DNA of 64,000 nt from Dendrophyllia cribrosa (GCA_024195265.1 JAJLRJ010000007.1:25545934-25609933), one strand, 5' to 3'. Shown: positions 10,057 through 21,313, numbered from the stretch's first letter. The notes: generated from the sequence alone by a model not told the origin. Numbers and translations: made by a program.

Positions 10057-10294
10057 ATGGGGCGAAGAAAAATACACAGCAGCCAGTTTACAAGTGACTT
10101 TCAACCCAACAAGAACATTAAAAAAGTTGACTTTCAAGACCTATTATGTGCAAGTGTCGGTGTACAAGTGACCAACAGCGCCGAAACCGTTTTACTTGAG
10201 CAAAAAGTAGATAAACTCACTCGAGACTGTAAACGACTACAGTGTGAAAATGCGACATTAAAAAAGACAACACAAACGCTACGAAAAAGTTTAG
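10057..10294 (+). CDS. candidate exon 1 of a coiled-coil protein
   Basis: The ATG at 10,057 starts a basic N-terminus (MGRRKIHSSQFTSDF), followed by a heptad-like region (LLEQKVDKLTRDCKRLQCEN). The open frame runs straight into a good splice donor, TTTAG|GTAAGT, after 10,294, leaving phase 1. The acceptor at 11,334 restores an open coiled-coil frame. No domain family is recognised. It may be the 5' part of a transposon-encoded protein, since Penelope-type sequence follows. The frame is open for 35 more codons upstream. Confidence 0.45.
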
Positions 10295-11334
10295 GTAAGT
10301 GCTGAGCAGTATTCAGGTCCTGTTAAAAAATTTGGTACTTACATGAATTACTGAAAAATGTTCCGAATGTTGAAAATTAAAGAAGCTGCACCAAGTGGTT
10401 TATTTTTTTTAATGTTGCCGGCGGCGCTGTCGTCACGCAGCTCTTAGCTAAAATATCAGCGCGAAGTAAATACATTTTATTTCACCTGCATAGAAAAGAG
10501 ATTAAGAAACGTTGTTTTAGTTGTTGTTAAAAACTTAATCTGTGGAAAAATTCAGCCGGATTTAAAATGTTATATCCTATTTTTGTTCTTGTTTTCCTTT
10601 GTCGTTTTACATGTAATTATTATTAAACGGTACGCGCCAATTTCCTCTTTTATATTCATCCAGTCAAAGAGAAGCGAAATTCAGACTGGAAATTAAAACC
10701 GCTCATTGACTAATATCGCCGCATAGTAGCTTGTTTTCGTTGATAAAAAGAGCAGAAAACACTTGTAAGACCCGGTTGACCGAAAACAGAGTAAATGCGC
10801 TTTGATTAAGCTTAATTACAGCCGCCAACTCTGCTTGGTGCAATTTATTTAAACGTTCTAAATATAGGAATCAATAAAGGAATCCTTGAAATAGTTTTGT
10901 TCCCACCTCTTGTGCGAATACCAGCACTGAGAAATGGATTAAAACTTAAAATAAAATCGTCAGACTGGATAAATGCGATTTGATGTGGTTGTCAACCAAA
11001 ACTGTTTTTCTTTTGTCCTGAATATTACTAATTTATTATTGAACTTAAAAGCTCTTTTGTTCAAGCTGCATTCCAGTTTTATTTTTAATTCAAGATGTTA
11101 AAAAAATCAATTTCGGTTCAAAATGTAGTTACTTTTAATTTCAATGTTTTCAGGTGCTCCTTAGAAAGGGTCTTCAAAACTTGTAAAATAAAATTAGTGT
11201 TTCCCGTTTATCCTCAAAAGGCAAGTACCTGTATTCAGGTGTCAGTGTAGCATACTTTAGTAAAAGGTGAACATTTTATTGATTACAAACAAACCAAATA
11301 AAAACTCACTTAAACTGTTCTTTCTTGTTTACAG
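10295..11334 (+). other. candidate intron
   Basis: The stretch begins GTAAGT and ends in a pyrimidine tract and TTTACAG at 11,328-11,334. It is A+T-rich, about 1.04 kb, with no supported reading frame. The phase matches on both sides. Confidence 0.45.
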
Positions 11335-11663
11335 TATTTTTAAGAAGAAGGAAAAGAACACTTGAGAAAGAAACAAGCAAACTAAGGAAACAAGTGGGAA
11401 AGCATGAGAAACGTTTAAAGAGCACTGTATTGAAGACAAAAACAATCAACAACAAACTAAAAGGATTGAAATCTGCTTCAACCAAACTAAAGAAAAAATT
11501 AAATCAAACCTTAAAAGTAGACAACAAAAGGAAGTATTCCCTTGTGGATACATTTGCCCATGGCAAAAATGGGGGGAATCAAAGAACTGCAATGTTTATG
11601 TTAACTTCAAGATCCTTCATGATGACAGCACGACCACCAATATTTTCAGAAAACCACCACTGA
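11335..11663 (+). CDS. candidate exon 2, lysine-rich coiled coil
   Basis: Continues in phase from exon 1 with a highly charged helix (RKRTLEKETSKLRKQVGKHE and further Lys/Leu heptads) for about 70 residues, then loses character. Towards the 3' end the same DNA in another frame encodes the conserved Penelope-type segment FRKPPLKAFRRAKNLKDLLV, so the real protein probably shifts frame near 11,600 and continues into the GIY-YIG region. This links the coiled coil to the Penelope-like remnant; that link is inference. Confidence 0.4.
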
Positions 11664-12162
11664 AGGCTTTCAGGCGTGCCAAGAATCTGAAGGACCTGTT
11701 AGTCAGAAGCAGCCTACCGCGGGACCTTCTAAACCACCCAACAGGTACTTTCCTTGCAACAGGACCGTTTGCCGTACATGTCCCCATGTAAATTCATCTA
11801 CTACAATTACAACACCCAAAGGGCATGTCAATATCACAGGGCACTTTACCTGCATCACGGACAACGTGGTTTACTGTTTGACATGCGACAAATGTCCATC
11901 AACTGTCTACATTGGAGAGACTGGGCGCAGATTGGCTGACCGTTTCAGAGAACACCGCAGGGATGTAATCAACGGCAGAAATGACCTTCCTGTACCTGCG
12001 CATTTTAACCAACGAAATCATTCACTGCAGGATATGAAAGTCGCTGTACTGAAGGCAGGCCTAACCAACCAGGAGTATCGCAAGAAGCAGGAAATGCGCT
12101 TTATTTTCAGGCAAGGAACCATGGCCCCGAGTGGTCTAAATCAAGACTTTACTTTCATGTGA
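11600..12162 (+). pseudogene. Penelope-like element C-terminus with GIY-YIG endonuclease, broken
   Basis: Two frames carry parts of one conserved protein. 11,625-11,790 encodes FRKPPLKAFRRAKNLKDLLV, typical of the end of the RT region. After a frameshift near 11,760 the frame reads RTVCRTCPHV, then VYCLTCDKCPSTVYIGETGR and RFREHRRDV, ending at 12,162. This is the Cys-rich linker and GIY-YIG nuclease of Penelope-like retroelements: the catalytic Tyr and Arg are in VYIGETGR...R. The RT core upstream is absent, so this is a 5'-truncated copy. Confidence 0.75.
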
Positions 12163-12261
12163 CTTCATTTTTGCGCCGGCGCGTGCTGCTACGTGCGTGC
12201 TCATGTAACTAGGCACGTGAGCTAATTTAACGAACTTTTTAACCCTTTTTTTTAATAGTTT

Positions 12262-12305
12262 TGTACCCTGAAGAAGGCAGCATTGCCGAAATGTCAGTAG
12301 AGAAA
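12262..12305 (+). ncRNA. hammerhead-ribozyme-like core (candidate)
   Basis: The order CTGAAGA (12,268-12,274), a GGC/GCC stem (12,276-12,278 with 12,285-12,287), then GAAA (12,288-12,291) followed by TGTC fits the hammerhead core CUGANGA - stem II - GAAA. Penelope-like elements are known to carry such motifs in their terminal repeats, and this lies about 105 bases after the GIY-YIG stop. I could not establish stems I and III, so this is only a candidate. Confidence 0.35.
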
Positions 12306-12393
12306 AATTATATGAACAGCGTCAATTTCAAAATTTTTTTCATTTCATCATGCAATGTTTATGGCCTACATTAGATAATTACAGCATGCGTGC

Positions 12394-13206
12394 ATGTTAT
12401 CTTGCCAAAAGGCACCAATTGCATTGCATTTAATTTTTAGCATTTTATTTAACTGTAGCCCCCCAACAAAATTAGTTGTGTCACCAACCACACTGTCAGA
12501 GTGGAATATCCTCTTGGGGGAGGCAGACAAACTACTTCTCCGTCAAAAATTTGCAATAAGCAAATACGATTTCCACCTTTGGAGTGATGCCTCAAATAAA
12601 GGGGGGGAAGAGCGGCACGTTGTTGGTGTGCACACATGGTGCCCAGAATCAAAAACGCCCAGAGCTTATGTTCTTTCCAACAGCTTAGTAGCTAGTGGTT
12701 CTGGGAAGCATCAGTCAGATGCGGACCACCATGTGGTTCATGGTCAATTTGGGATAACAAATGTCTCAGGATTGGTTGGAGATAATGCCTCATCCCAGAA
12801 AGGGAAAATCAATGGATTAATAGCAAATAATTCCAAAGTTTTTGGAAGGGAAATGTTTTTTGTTGGATGTTATCCTCATGTTCTAAATATTATGCTAAGA
12901 AGGATGTGCCGGGCAGGGTTTGGGGTTAAGGGTGACATGAATAACAACCATGTGTTACAATTACTTTACAAGGTATCCTGGCTACATCATGAACGTCCAA
13001 GTCAGTACAAAGCAATGTATGTTTCTTTTGAAATCTTAAGTAAAGAGCCACCACTTCCTCAGTTATTTGTTGACACCAGGTGGACCTACTACTACGAAAC
13101 ATTACAGTGGCACTTAAAGTATGGCAAAGCATGTCTGCAGTTAGCGGAGCATATCCTTCAAAAACTGCCAAAGTCAGATAGTCATTACACAGTGTGGCAA
13201 AATGTT
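12394..13206 (+). pseudogene. hAT-like transposase remnant, N-terminal half
   Basis: An open frame encodes DDE-type features in order: FHLWSDASNKGGEERHVVG with the first Asp, LVGDNASSQKGKING with the second, and VGCYPHVLNIMLRRM, the C-x-x-H helix of hAT-like enzymes. Then DTRWTYYYETLQWHLKYG. The frame ends abruptly at the left end of the DIRS/Ngaro-type element, on a codon boundary after NV. The C-terminal half lies 28 kb away at 41,347 in the same frame. The N-terminus is probably truncated by, or lost upstream to, the Penelope-like sequence. Confidence 0.65.
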
Positions 13207-13316
13207 GTACAATGATTACGCATTATCATATAGTAAACATTTACCGAGCCACGCTGACTTCACAGATTTCAGATCACTCCATCTGTCAGCTAGGTTGCTC
13301 GCTAGTTTTCTTCTTA
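13207..13316 (+). repeat. split direct repeat A1
   Basis: Begins GTACAATGATTAC and matches A2 (41,086-41,215) through ATAGTAAACATTTACCGAGC and onward to TTCTTCTTA. A2 contains about 20 extra bases near its start. Confidence 0.85.
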
Positions 13317-13397
13317 ACGCTCTTATCCGAGATGATCGCTCTCTCGACCGTAAAAGTCAAACTCCAGCGTTCCTCTCAATCTCAAATATAAGTTAGC

Positions 13398-14235
13398 ATG
13401 TCAGGTACCCGCCATCGCACCGCTAAAGCTAAATCAGCAGCCTCTCCCGCATCGTTCGTTTCTCGAACAACTCTTGCAGTTGAACTTAGAAGAACACACA
13501 CGCTCGCCCGCCGAACCACAACAGGCCATGCCTCAACACGATCTTCTTGACAAGGAGTTGGAGTTAGTTAAACTGCAGAAGGAGAAACTGGCTCTCGAAT
13601 TGGAGGTCCTTCGGCTGCGTCAAAGCGCAACAACGCCCTCTCAGCCAAATATTGAACATACCAATGCAGCCAAGGAACCATCAAAGAAGAGAAGCATCGA
13701 TTGGCCACAAGATTTCGTACCAGGTACGTCGACTGTTTCGGAATTTAGTTCTCTAGAGCTCCCCGCCTTTGTCACGGGTTACCTCTCGATGGTGAGGAAT
13801 TACGAGCTAGATGCTAAACAACACATGCATGCTATCCTCGAATTAATTATGCTGAAGGCTATTAGTTATTCATGGCCTAGTGTACGTGGCTTTTATTCAC
13901 ACATTGCAAAACAAGTAGAGCCACGACGACTTGAATGGGAGCACATAGGCGATATCCGGGAAATGGCATCCACGCATTTTAAGCATTCCGATTTCCGCTC
14001 AACAGCGTCTGTACTAAAGCGTACACCCACATGTCTACCGCCTGCGTCACAATCCTCAGTTACTCCGCAAGGAGAACAAAGCAAGAGCTGTCAGGCTTGG
14101 AATTACAAGGGCACTTGCCCTTGTGATTCCACTTCAGATAGTTACGCGACTCATCACATGTGCCGGGTGTGTAAATCTCCCGATCATCCAATGCTACATT
14201 GTCCTAAACGGAAAATGCCGATTCCCGGGAATTAA
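13398..14235 (+). pseudogene. gag of the split-repeat element, one frameshift
   Basis: An ATG at 13,398 opens a basic N-terminus (MSGTRHRTAKAKSAAS). The frame must shift near 13,470 to join the longer frame, which has a leucine-rich heptad helix (KELELVKLQKEKLALELEVL) and a central capsid-like region. At the C-terminus are zinc ligands (CQAWNYKGTCPC and CRVCKSPDHPMLHC, the second a CCHC-like knuckle). It ends just before 14,235, where the pol frame begins. The role is inferred from position and the knuckle. Confidence 0.65.
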
Positions 14236-14701
14236 TGACCGTTTTCACAGCGTACATGTGCTCGTTCGATTTTTCCTCGGATATTGACATGGACACATAT
14301 ACACAAATTGTTTCCGTTATTTCTTCCAGACACGAATTCCACACATCTCACTCCGTAAAAGCGGTCATTGCTCACATTCTTGCTCCAAACTCTCCGCACC
14401 CTAACGCCTTCGCCACCGAAATTCCCGTACCTTCACAGCTAAACGTCAGCGTATGGCGTGCTTATCTTGTGGATTACGTCGATCGAGATGTTGTGGAATT
14501 TCTACAATATGGCTGGCCCATCAATTATACCTCTATAATATTGTACCGATCTCCTCCGACATTAACCATTCATCCGCACTTTCTTACCGAGAGGACGTAC
14601 AACATTATTTGGAAACCGAACTGACTTTTGCAGCGATAGCCGGGCCTTTTCACTGCAATCCTTTACCGCAACCTCTAGTTATTTCACCTTTACAAAATTG
14701 A
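14235..14701 (+). pseudogene. N-terminal stub of RT (pol), truncated
   Basis: The ATG at 14,235 follows the gag stop immediately. The frame encodes a pre-RT region ending with DRDVVEFLQYGWPINYT. A shift then leads to YREDVQHYLETELTFAAIAG and PFHCNPLPQPLVISPL, the segment that normally precedes RT motif 1 in DIRS elements. It stops at 14,701 and the next recognisable sequence is RNase H, so the RT fingers and palm with the catalytic Asp pair are missing. Confidence 0.6.
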
Positions 14702-15084
14702 GGAACTGTCATTGCATATCAACGCCTTAGTATTATACGTACTCGTGATGGCTGTCAAGTTCTGGGCTTCTCATCTCACCGGTTGCAAATTCCAGATTTC
14801 ATGTGACAACGACGCAGCAGTTCAGGTCATATGCCCCGGACTGTAGTCAGGACTCGTTTATGCAGAGGTGTTTACGACAGCTCTGGTTCACGACCGCACG
14901 TTATGATCTCCAACTACAAGTCATTCATATTCCTGGAATTCACAATGTGTTCGCGGACTGTTTGAGTCGCAGGGATTCCCACGGATCATTCTCCAGGAGG
15001 TTCTATGAGCTCGCAGGCCAGCACAACATCAATTTTCAAATCTTAGAAATGAACAGCCAAGCCTTGGACTTTGACATTTCATAA
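14702..15084 (+). pseudogene. RNase H fragment of the split-repeat element
   Basis: Just after the RT stub, one frame encodes an RNase H-like segment (MAVKFWASHLTGCKFQISCD, then NDAAVQV). A frameshift near 14,850 leads into DSFMQRCLRQLWFTTARYDL, VIHIPGIHNVFADCLSRRDS and a stop at 15,084. NVFADCLSR matches the conserved end of DIRS RNase H (compare NDIADALSR in the 3.8-5.5 kb copy). No RT core remains upstream. Confidence 0.65.
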
Positions 15085-15147
15085 TCTCGTTTGTTTCTTC
15101 TCTGTTCTGTTGCAGGTTGTCGACGTCAGGCCCGACGCTGCCCCACA
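15085..15147 (+). other. linker and Polinton target site
   Basis: Short sequence between the RNase H stop and the Polinton. It contains a splice-acceptor-like TTCTGTTGCAG. Its last six bases (15,142-15,147, CCCACA) are one copy of the Polinton target duplication; the other is 39,907-39,912. Confidence 0.75.
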
Positions 15148-15180
15148 AGTAGTATAGTAGTTGGGGGTACCAAATCAAAA
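15148..15180 (+). repeat. Polinton left terminal inverted repeat
   Basis: AGTAGTATAGTAG followed by TTGGGGGTACCA; pairs with the complement at 39,877-39,906. Confidence 0.85.
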
Positions 15181-15664
15181 ATTGATCTGTTACCAAACCC
15201 AACTCATATCCTACTTTTCCATTTGATGGAAATCTATATGTTTTTTAAATAATTGAAATTTATAATTGTTCTTTTTTATGGTTTTTTATTTTTGAATTCA
15301 ATTTAATGAAAACTATATATTTTCTATAAAGTACTTGTGTTTAATATGGGGTATAAAAAGCATGGTATCATCTGTTTTTGCATTGGAATTTTGGCATGAT
15401 TAGTTGTTGGGGTATAAATGCATGATCACATTGTGTGACTTTCTCGGAAAAACAGGAAGCCGATGATTTCATTGTCAAAGAATTTTCCGCTTATGAACAG
15501 GAAATGAGTCATCACTAAAAAGCTATTGTTTCGGATCATGAGACAGTCTTATGATTTTTTCAACCAATTACAATTGTATCTCGTTTATAATTTTCTGATA
15601 TTTTTATCAGAAGTACAAGCATTTTGATAAAAAGTTGGTTGTCTTTGAATTAACAACATCGAAG
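15181..15664. promoter_or_regulatory. Polinton left subterminal region
   Basis: Non-coding and A+T-rich. It holds one copy (15,496-15,570) of a 75-bp direct repeat also found at 38,709-38,783, in each case just upstream of a rightward gene. It also holds an inverted copy (15,431-15,459) of a CTTCCTGT...CGAGAA...CAC motif present near the right end. These may be promoter or terminus-recognition sequences; that is inference. Confidence 0.5.
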
Positions 15665-16093
15665 ATGCCTTTGAGTATTGATGAAGCTACTCGTCGATAT
15701 CAATCTTATGTTCAAAACATTCAGGATTCCATTTTTACTCTTGAAAGTTTTATGGGATCTAATCAGACATTTTCCTTTCATATGCCACAAGCGATTGGTA
15801 ATTTGGATGTAGTTGATGTACTGAAAGAAGAAAGGGCTGTAGCATTACAAATACAATCGTTGGAAGAGTATAAAATGATTATTTCTTATGAAAAGAAGAG
15901 AAGATCTATGGCTGAAGTTATTAAGACAAAGCAAAATATCAATCAAATGAAGATTCAACTCAAAACTCAACGACGAAGTGATAGAGTCGCTACAAGCCCC
16001 TAAGGTAAATACAAACCGCAACAACAAGCACAAACCACAGCATCAACACCTACAGAGAATACAAATACGTCGATGTTGATTGAAGAAAATTGA
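15665..16093 (+). pseudogene. Polinton small coiled-coil protein, unknown
   Basis: The ATG at 15,665 (MPLSIDEATRRYQSY) gives 112 residues with a charged helical C-terminal half, to an in-frame TAA at 16,001-16,003. The same frame then stays open to a TGA at 16,091-16,093 with Gln/Thr-rich sequence (KYKPQQQAQTTAS), so the first stop may be a CAA-to-TAA mutation. I do not recognise the family. It is one of the few rightward genes at the left end, preceded by the 75-bp repeat. Confidence 0.45.
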
Positions 16094-16179
16094 TTCATCA
16101 GACTTTTCAGTTTAAGTTATAAAATATCTTCTTCAAATTAATGAATGCTGATATATTGAAAAATGAAAGAAATATTATT

Positions 16180-19100
16180 TTAGTTATTAATAGCATAGTG
16201 TTCGTATGCATAGCTTGTCACACCATTGTTATGAATATACCGCTTATCATCAAAGCAAGATAATGACACTTTATTGAGTTCATAACTTCCTAATTGATGT
16301 TTTTGACTTCTGATTGATCTCATTTTATGATGCATTTGTTTATTATTAAAGAGTGTGTCTTTATAATTTTCATGTTTGATGTCATTTTTTATGATATTCT
16401 TTTTGATTCCCTTAGCAGTCTTACCTTCTTTTTGGTTGTCTTTCATGTAGCTATACATTTTTGATCGTAGACCGACGAATTTACAAATGGAAACTCCTGC
16501 GGCTTCATCCTTGAATTTACCAATTACTTTTTTGTTTGTCTTATCAAAATACGGTGAGCTTTCAGGGTAGTCGCTGTTATCAAATTTATCTTTATCATTC
16601 CAAAAGTTTTCATATACGTCTTCAGCTTCAATTTCATAAGTTAGAGAGTCTGTATCAGTAAATAGAAGTCTACAAGGTTTTCATTAAAGATCTTGCTGCT
16701 TACGTAAGTAGGTTTACTTGTTAGTTTAATGAATTTTTTATCATCAGTTACTAATCTAACATCAACTCTCTTCCTTAAGTTCTCCATTGTTTTTCCAAAT
16801 ACTGAATTATTCATAAGTTTGAAGAAATCTTTTTGAAAAGCATTTTTGGCATTCTTTCGTTTGTTTGTGTTGAAGTCAATGTATTGTTTAAGCCAAGGTG
16901 ACTGATTAAATTCTAATACTCGATGAACTTTAATGACTTTTAATCCAAGATCTGTATATAATTGAAGGTTTCTATAATGTAGAACGTATTTTTCTTTGTT
17001 TCTTAAAGTTGGAATCAGTTTTTGTACGAGACCTGTTGATATATTATATTTGACAGCTATTTTTTTACAATACCCAGACAGCTTATCTTTATTTACACAC
17101 ACCCTCTCAGGAGCTAATGGGTAGTCGTTATGTAGGTTATGCAACTCTTTGGGGTATTCTAAATCAACTTCTAATATTAAACCTTTTTCGCTGTTTTCAT
17201 TGTATTTAGCTAAATCTATGTTGTTAATCTGTTTATCTGTCATCCATCTAAAACCACCAGTTGGTAGGTATTGTGACATAGCCCAACCATACAGGTTGTT
17301 CGCGTCTAGATACATAATATACTTCGAAGGCGCCTTTTCATTGTATGATTTCAAGTAGTTATTGTTAGCTTTACCGTATCGATTGGCTATATACGATATA
17401 CCACCCCTCATACCTTTTTCAATAAATTGAAACATATCAATGTCAATCATTAGTTCCAATTTGATATCAGTCATTTTTAGCATAGCATCCCATGATAAAC
17501 CGGGAGATGTGAAATAATGACAGGGGTCAAGTTTGTAGTATTGCAGGCAGGTCTTTCGAAAGTTTTCAAATACATCCGCTAATAGAAGGATGTCAGATTT
17601 AAGATATAAATCATGGTATTCTCCCATGTTTTTAAGAGAGAATGTATCCCAAACAGTTTGAGCATGTTTATAGTCTTCATTACTAATGTGTTGATTATTT
17701 AGAATACTATAAAAGTCTTCTTTTGTTGGTAGCTTTTCATTGAACTTGTCAAAACTGTCCATGAAGTCATATGGATAAACTCCTTTTTGAGACATAAAAT
17801 CAAGCTTTTTACCTTTGAACTCTTGAGTAGTATATTTTAATGATTCTCTTAGTAGATTACTCACTAGTTTTTCTAAACTAGAGCTCATAAATTGGAAACT
17901 ATCAAGAAAGGTTAAGTGATTACCCAACATGAAAGCCATATACTTTTCCATGTTATTCGGAATTGCATTGATATTCATTTGACATTTTTCACCTTTATTA
18001 TTTGTATATGTATGCTTATTGACTATTTCACCAATCTCTTGCATTATAAAATGGCTGTCATAACCTCTCAAATTATGGAATATAACAGGAATTTTTATCT
18101 CTGCTGGATTTACTCTGAGTTTCAGATTACATTCTTGATGAACAGAGCCTCTGTATTTACCAGTGATGTGACAATGGTCTCAAACTCGAATGTCTTTGTC
18201 AGTATATTTTATATCACATATATGACATTCTTTAGCTTTTTGAAATTCTTCTTCATCTTCTTTTGCCATTCTCAATGGTTTATTGAATTCTTTTTTCATT
18301 ACCTTCTTACAATATTTAACTTCCCCCAGCATAGCTTCCATAAATTTATATACAGCTTTTTCACCTCTATATATTGTTACAGGTTTGCTATATTTATCGT
18401 CATAGCAACAAACAATCTTATAGCCGTATCCACAGTCTGTATGCTTCTGGTATGCTTCGGTATATGATTTATCATTATTAGGTTAACAACCGGATATCTT
18501 TTCTGTTATAGCCTCAAAGTCAGCGTATATTACAAATGGTACAGGCAGTTGTTTATGTAAGTTGTTGAATTTTAGTATGTTGTTATTTTTGTCAGGCATT
18601 TTTATCGCTTGTGTGCCATTCACTTGTATACAGTTTTCTTTATGATTAGTTAATACTCTTTCAGAGCTGAAGCATTGAAGACAATACATGCAGAAATGTT
18701 TTCTTTCTTTGTGTTTTGTCTGATTGTACATTAACTTGTTAAAATCTTTAATCAAGACATAGTGCTTGTTTTCATTTTCTGTTATAAGAAGCAGATTCAT
18801 ATGGTCTGCATATTTTTCTTTTGAGACATAAATTGGATATGGTTGTTTATCTTCATAACCGAAAACATTTATGTTGATATTATTTTGTTTTTCAATCTTG
18901 TTGTACTGTTTGGTGGTGACTGGGAATTCAATCCCCGAATAATCTAAATTTTCAATGAATTGCTTGTCAACTTTTTTAATTCTCTGTGGGTATTTGTCTT
19001 GAGGATTCAAATGTCTAATGTGACACCATCTAAAGCATTTATTGTCATTGTTTTTCATGTTTATCAAACCTTTAGCACTGTTTCTGAGTTCTTGGGGTAG

Positions 19101-19802
19101 TTTAATATATGAAGATCCTCTCATTGGTTGATATTTTACAACATTAAGATAATGATTGTCAACAGATTGAACAGTCCAACCAGATCCCTCTGAAATCCAA
19201 ACTGCAATCTTGTTTAATATATTTTGTTTTGACACTTGTAGTGATTCAGTAATCTCTAGATTATTTATGATTGTTTCAGCTAGACTGTTGAAATATGCGG
19301 TTTTGTGCACTATTTCTCCGTCAGACATTTTTATAAATGTTACCTTGAGTGTTTCAACAAATTTCAGTCCTTTCATGGATTTTAGTGTACTTATAATATG
19401 ATATGCAATAGCCTTTCTTGTGTTTTGTAGTTGCACTAGTGGGTCTTTGTTATTTTTAATGCTTATTTCATAAGACTTTGTGTAACCTTTCAGAGCTTTG
19501 TCTATTTGCTCTATCTTAGTTCTAGGTGTTGGAACTGGCTTTACGGTTCTAGGTGTTGGAACTGTTTTTTTAGTTCTTGGTGTTGGAACTGGTTTATCCC
19601 TAAACTCTAATGGTGGAAGAATTATGTTGTTTTCATAATTTTGAACCATTTGATTTACACTTTTACGAGGTGTTGGAACTGGTTTTTTAGTTCTTGGTTT
19701 GGTATCATCTACCATAATAATTTTAGGCTTCTTCTTCTCTTGCTTTAATAGCAATTTGATGAGTTGAGATTTACTAATTTTTTTAAGATCGCTCTTGTTC
19801 AT
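16180..19802 (-). pseudogene. pPolB: protein-primed DNA polymerase B (pPolB), two stops and one frameshift
   Basis: Replicates the linear element using a protein primer. The ATG at 19,802 starts an N-terminal extension with four VPTPR repeats (about residues 42-94). Exonuclease motif I is FVIYADFEAI near residue 428. An endonuclease VII-like Cys-His segment (CHICDIKY ... DHCHITGKYRG) follows, then FLDSFQFMSSSL, YLKSDILLLADVF, polymerase motif A (YLDANNLYGWAMS), motif B (FFKLMNNSVFGKTMEN), motif C with TDTDSL, and the C-terminal FDDKRYIHNNG. TAA at 18,483-18,485 and TGA at 18,180-18,182 lie in frame; a single-base frameshift lies near 16,665-16,685, just before motif C. About 1,207 codons in total. 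It cannot make active enzyme as written. Confidence 0.93.
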
Positions 19803-19939
19803 AATATATTAATACTATAGATATTTATTTTTAAATGATATTTTAATCTGCGTTTAAATATAGTCGAGAATTCAAATGATCCAATCATGGATCCTTCGAA
19901 CTGTAATTATAAAAGAGTATCATGCATGTTGTCTTTGCG

Positions 19940-20140
19940 TTATGTTACATTAGTATTTTTTCGGTGCTTCTTAGTTCGAGTATGGCAAGATTTACCAGCT
20001 AATGTGTAGTTTTTATCATTTTTACAAATATCACAGTACCAATCCTTATTGAGCATATATATTGTCTTATGGTTCTTTCTTTCTTCATCTGTGAAGACTT
20101 TAGGCCTTCCACGTCCTCTCTTAATTTTCTGATTTTCCAT
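19940..20140 (-). CDS. Polinton small AT-hook/zinc-finger protein
   Basis: Sixty-six residues from the ATG at 20,140. An AT-hook-like patch (KRGRGRPKVF) near residue 10 precedes a Cys-Cys-His-His arrangement (WYCDICKNDKNYTLAGKSCH ... HRKN). Similar short proteins recur in Polintons and relatives between pPolB and integrase. Its role is unknown; DNA binding is a reasonable inference. It reads in the same direction as its neighbours and is intact. Confidence 0.65.
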   Translation of the reverse strand: MENQKIKRGRGRPKVFTDEERKNHKTIYMLNKDWYCDICKNDKNYTLAGKSCHTRTKKHRKNTNVT

Positions 20141-20285
20141 ATATATGTAACTATATATATTTCTTTATATAATATGCGTTTAAATATAGCCAGAAACAAT
20201 TCTATATTTTTGGCTACAAAATAGCGAATAACAGATTTTCTGTGGTTCTCTTATATATATAATAGATTATTTTTTTATACTATTT

Positions 20286-21313
20286 TTATATATTTTTTAA
20301 GTCCTTAAACAATATCCAGCTATTAAAATCATCACTATATCCCTTCCACTTCACCAAAGCTTGCTTCTTTTTATAATCTCTCCGAATGACTTTATCAATA
20401 CGGAAAACATCCTGTCTGGCTTTTAATAATTCAGGTTCATAAAAACTCCCTTGAATATCTTCACCTCTGAGATCTTTTAGTTTGTATGTTATTGGATTAG
20501 TGTATTGGATCTTATCAACTGTAAACACTTCTTCTGTCCAATTTGGTGTATAACCCTTGTCGAACACATTCCGTTTATACTTAGATATTCGGACCTTATA
20601 ACCTATTTTAAATTTCGGTTTCTGTTTTAATGTTTCTATATCACCATACAAATTGAAGTAAACAGTTCCTTCATTCCTCTTATCAGATGCTTCAACGGGT
20701 GTCATCTTTATGCTTGAATGTTTTGTGTTGTTGTACTGTTTTACTAGTTTGGGGAGCATATCGAGATACATAGTATTACCTTGAACTGTGAACTGTTTCC
20801 ACATTTTGGATTTAATTGTCCTATTCCATCTTTCAACTACTGATGACTTCTCTTCATTCTCAGTTGAGTACATATGTATCCCATTTTTCTCTAATAGGTC
20901 TTTCACATGTTTGTTATAAAATTCTGTTCCCTTGTCAACCCATAGATATTGTGGTTTCTGCCTTCCTTGAATATTGTTTTGAATGCTTCAGTGACAGATT
21001 CGCCTTTCTTATCCTTCAATGGGACAATCCAACCATATTTGCTGAAGACATCAATAACCATAAGAAGATATCAATAACCTTTATTCCATTTACTAAACTG
21101 TTGCATTTCAACTAGATCACTTGCCCATATTTCATCGATATGATTTGTGATTACACGCCGCCGAGTGAAGTTGCGTTTTATGGGTGCATGCAACTCATCT
21201 GCTAATTTTTCTTGCCAGTTTTCTTCACTCGACGGCTTTTTACGTTTTTTGAAACTCCGAGACCTAGTTTCTGCTTCGTATTGATAACATTTCTTGCCAA
21301 CCAATGACCCCAT
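20286..21313 (-). pseudogene. INT: retroviral-type integrase with chromodomain, one stop and one frameshift
   Basis: Inserts the Polinton into the host genome. The frame from the ATG at 21,313 encodes a basic N-terminus (ENWQEKLADELHAPIKRNF) and the first catalytic Asp in IWASDLVEM. An in-frame TGA at 21,071-21,073 follows KWNKGY. The same frame resumes as LLMVIDVFSKYGW. A one-base shift near 20,965 leads to WVDKGTEFYN with the second Asp, then the Glu region (NEEKSSVVERWN) and a C-terminal chromodomain (ALVKWKGYSDDFNSW) that may steer integration. The start overlaps the end of the PLA2-like gene by about 110 bases in another frame, so the true start is uncertain. Confidence 0.9.

Noticed and set aside
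14235..15084. A complete RT in the split-repeat element
   Set aside because: Only the pre-RT and RNase H parts are present; no catalytic RT motif in any frame.
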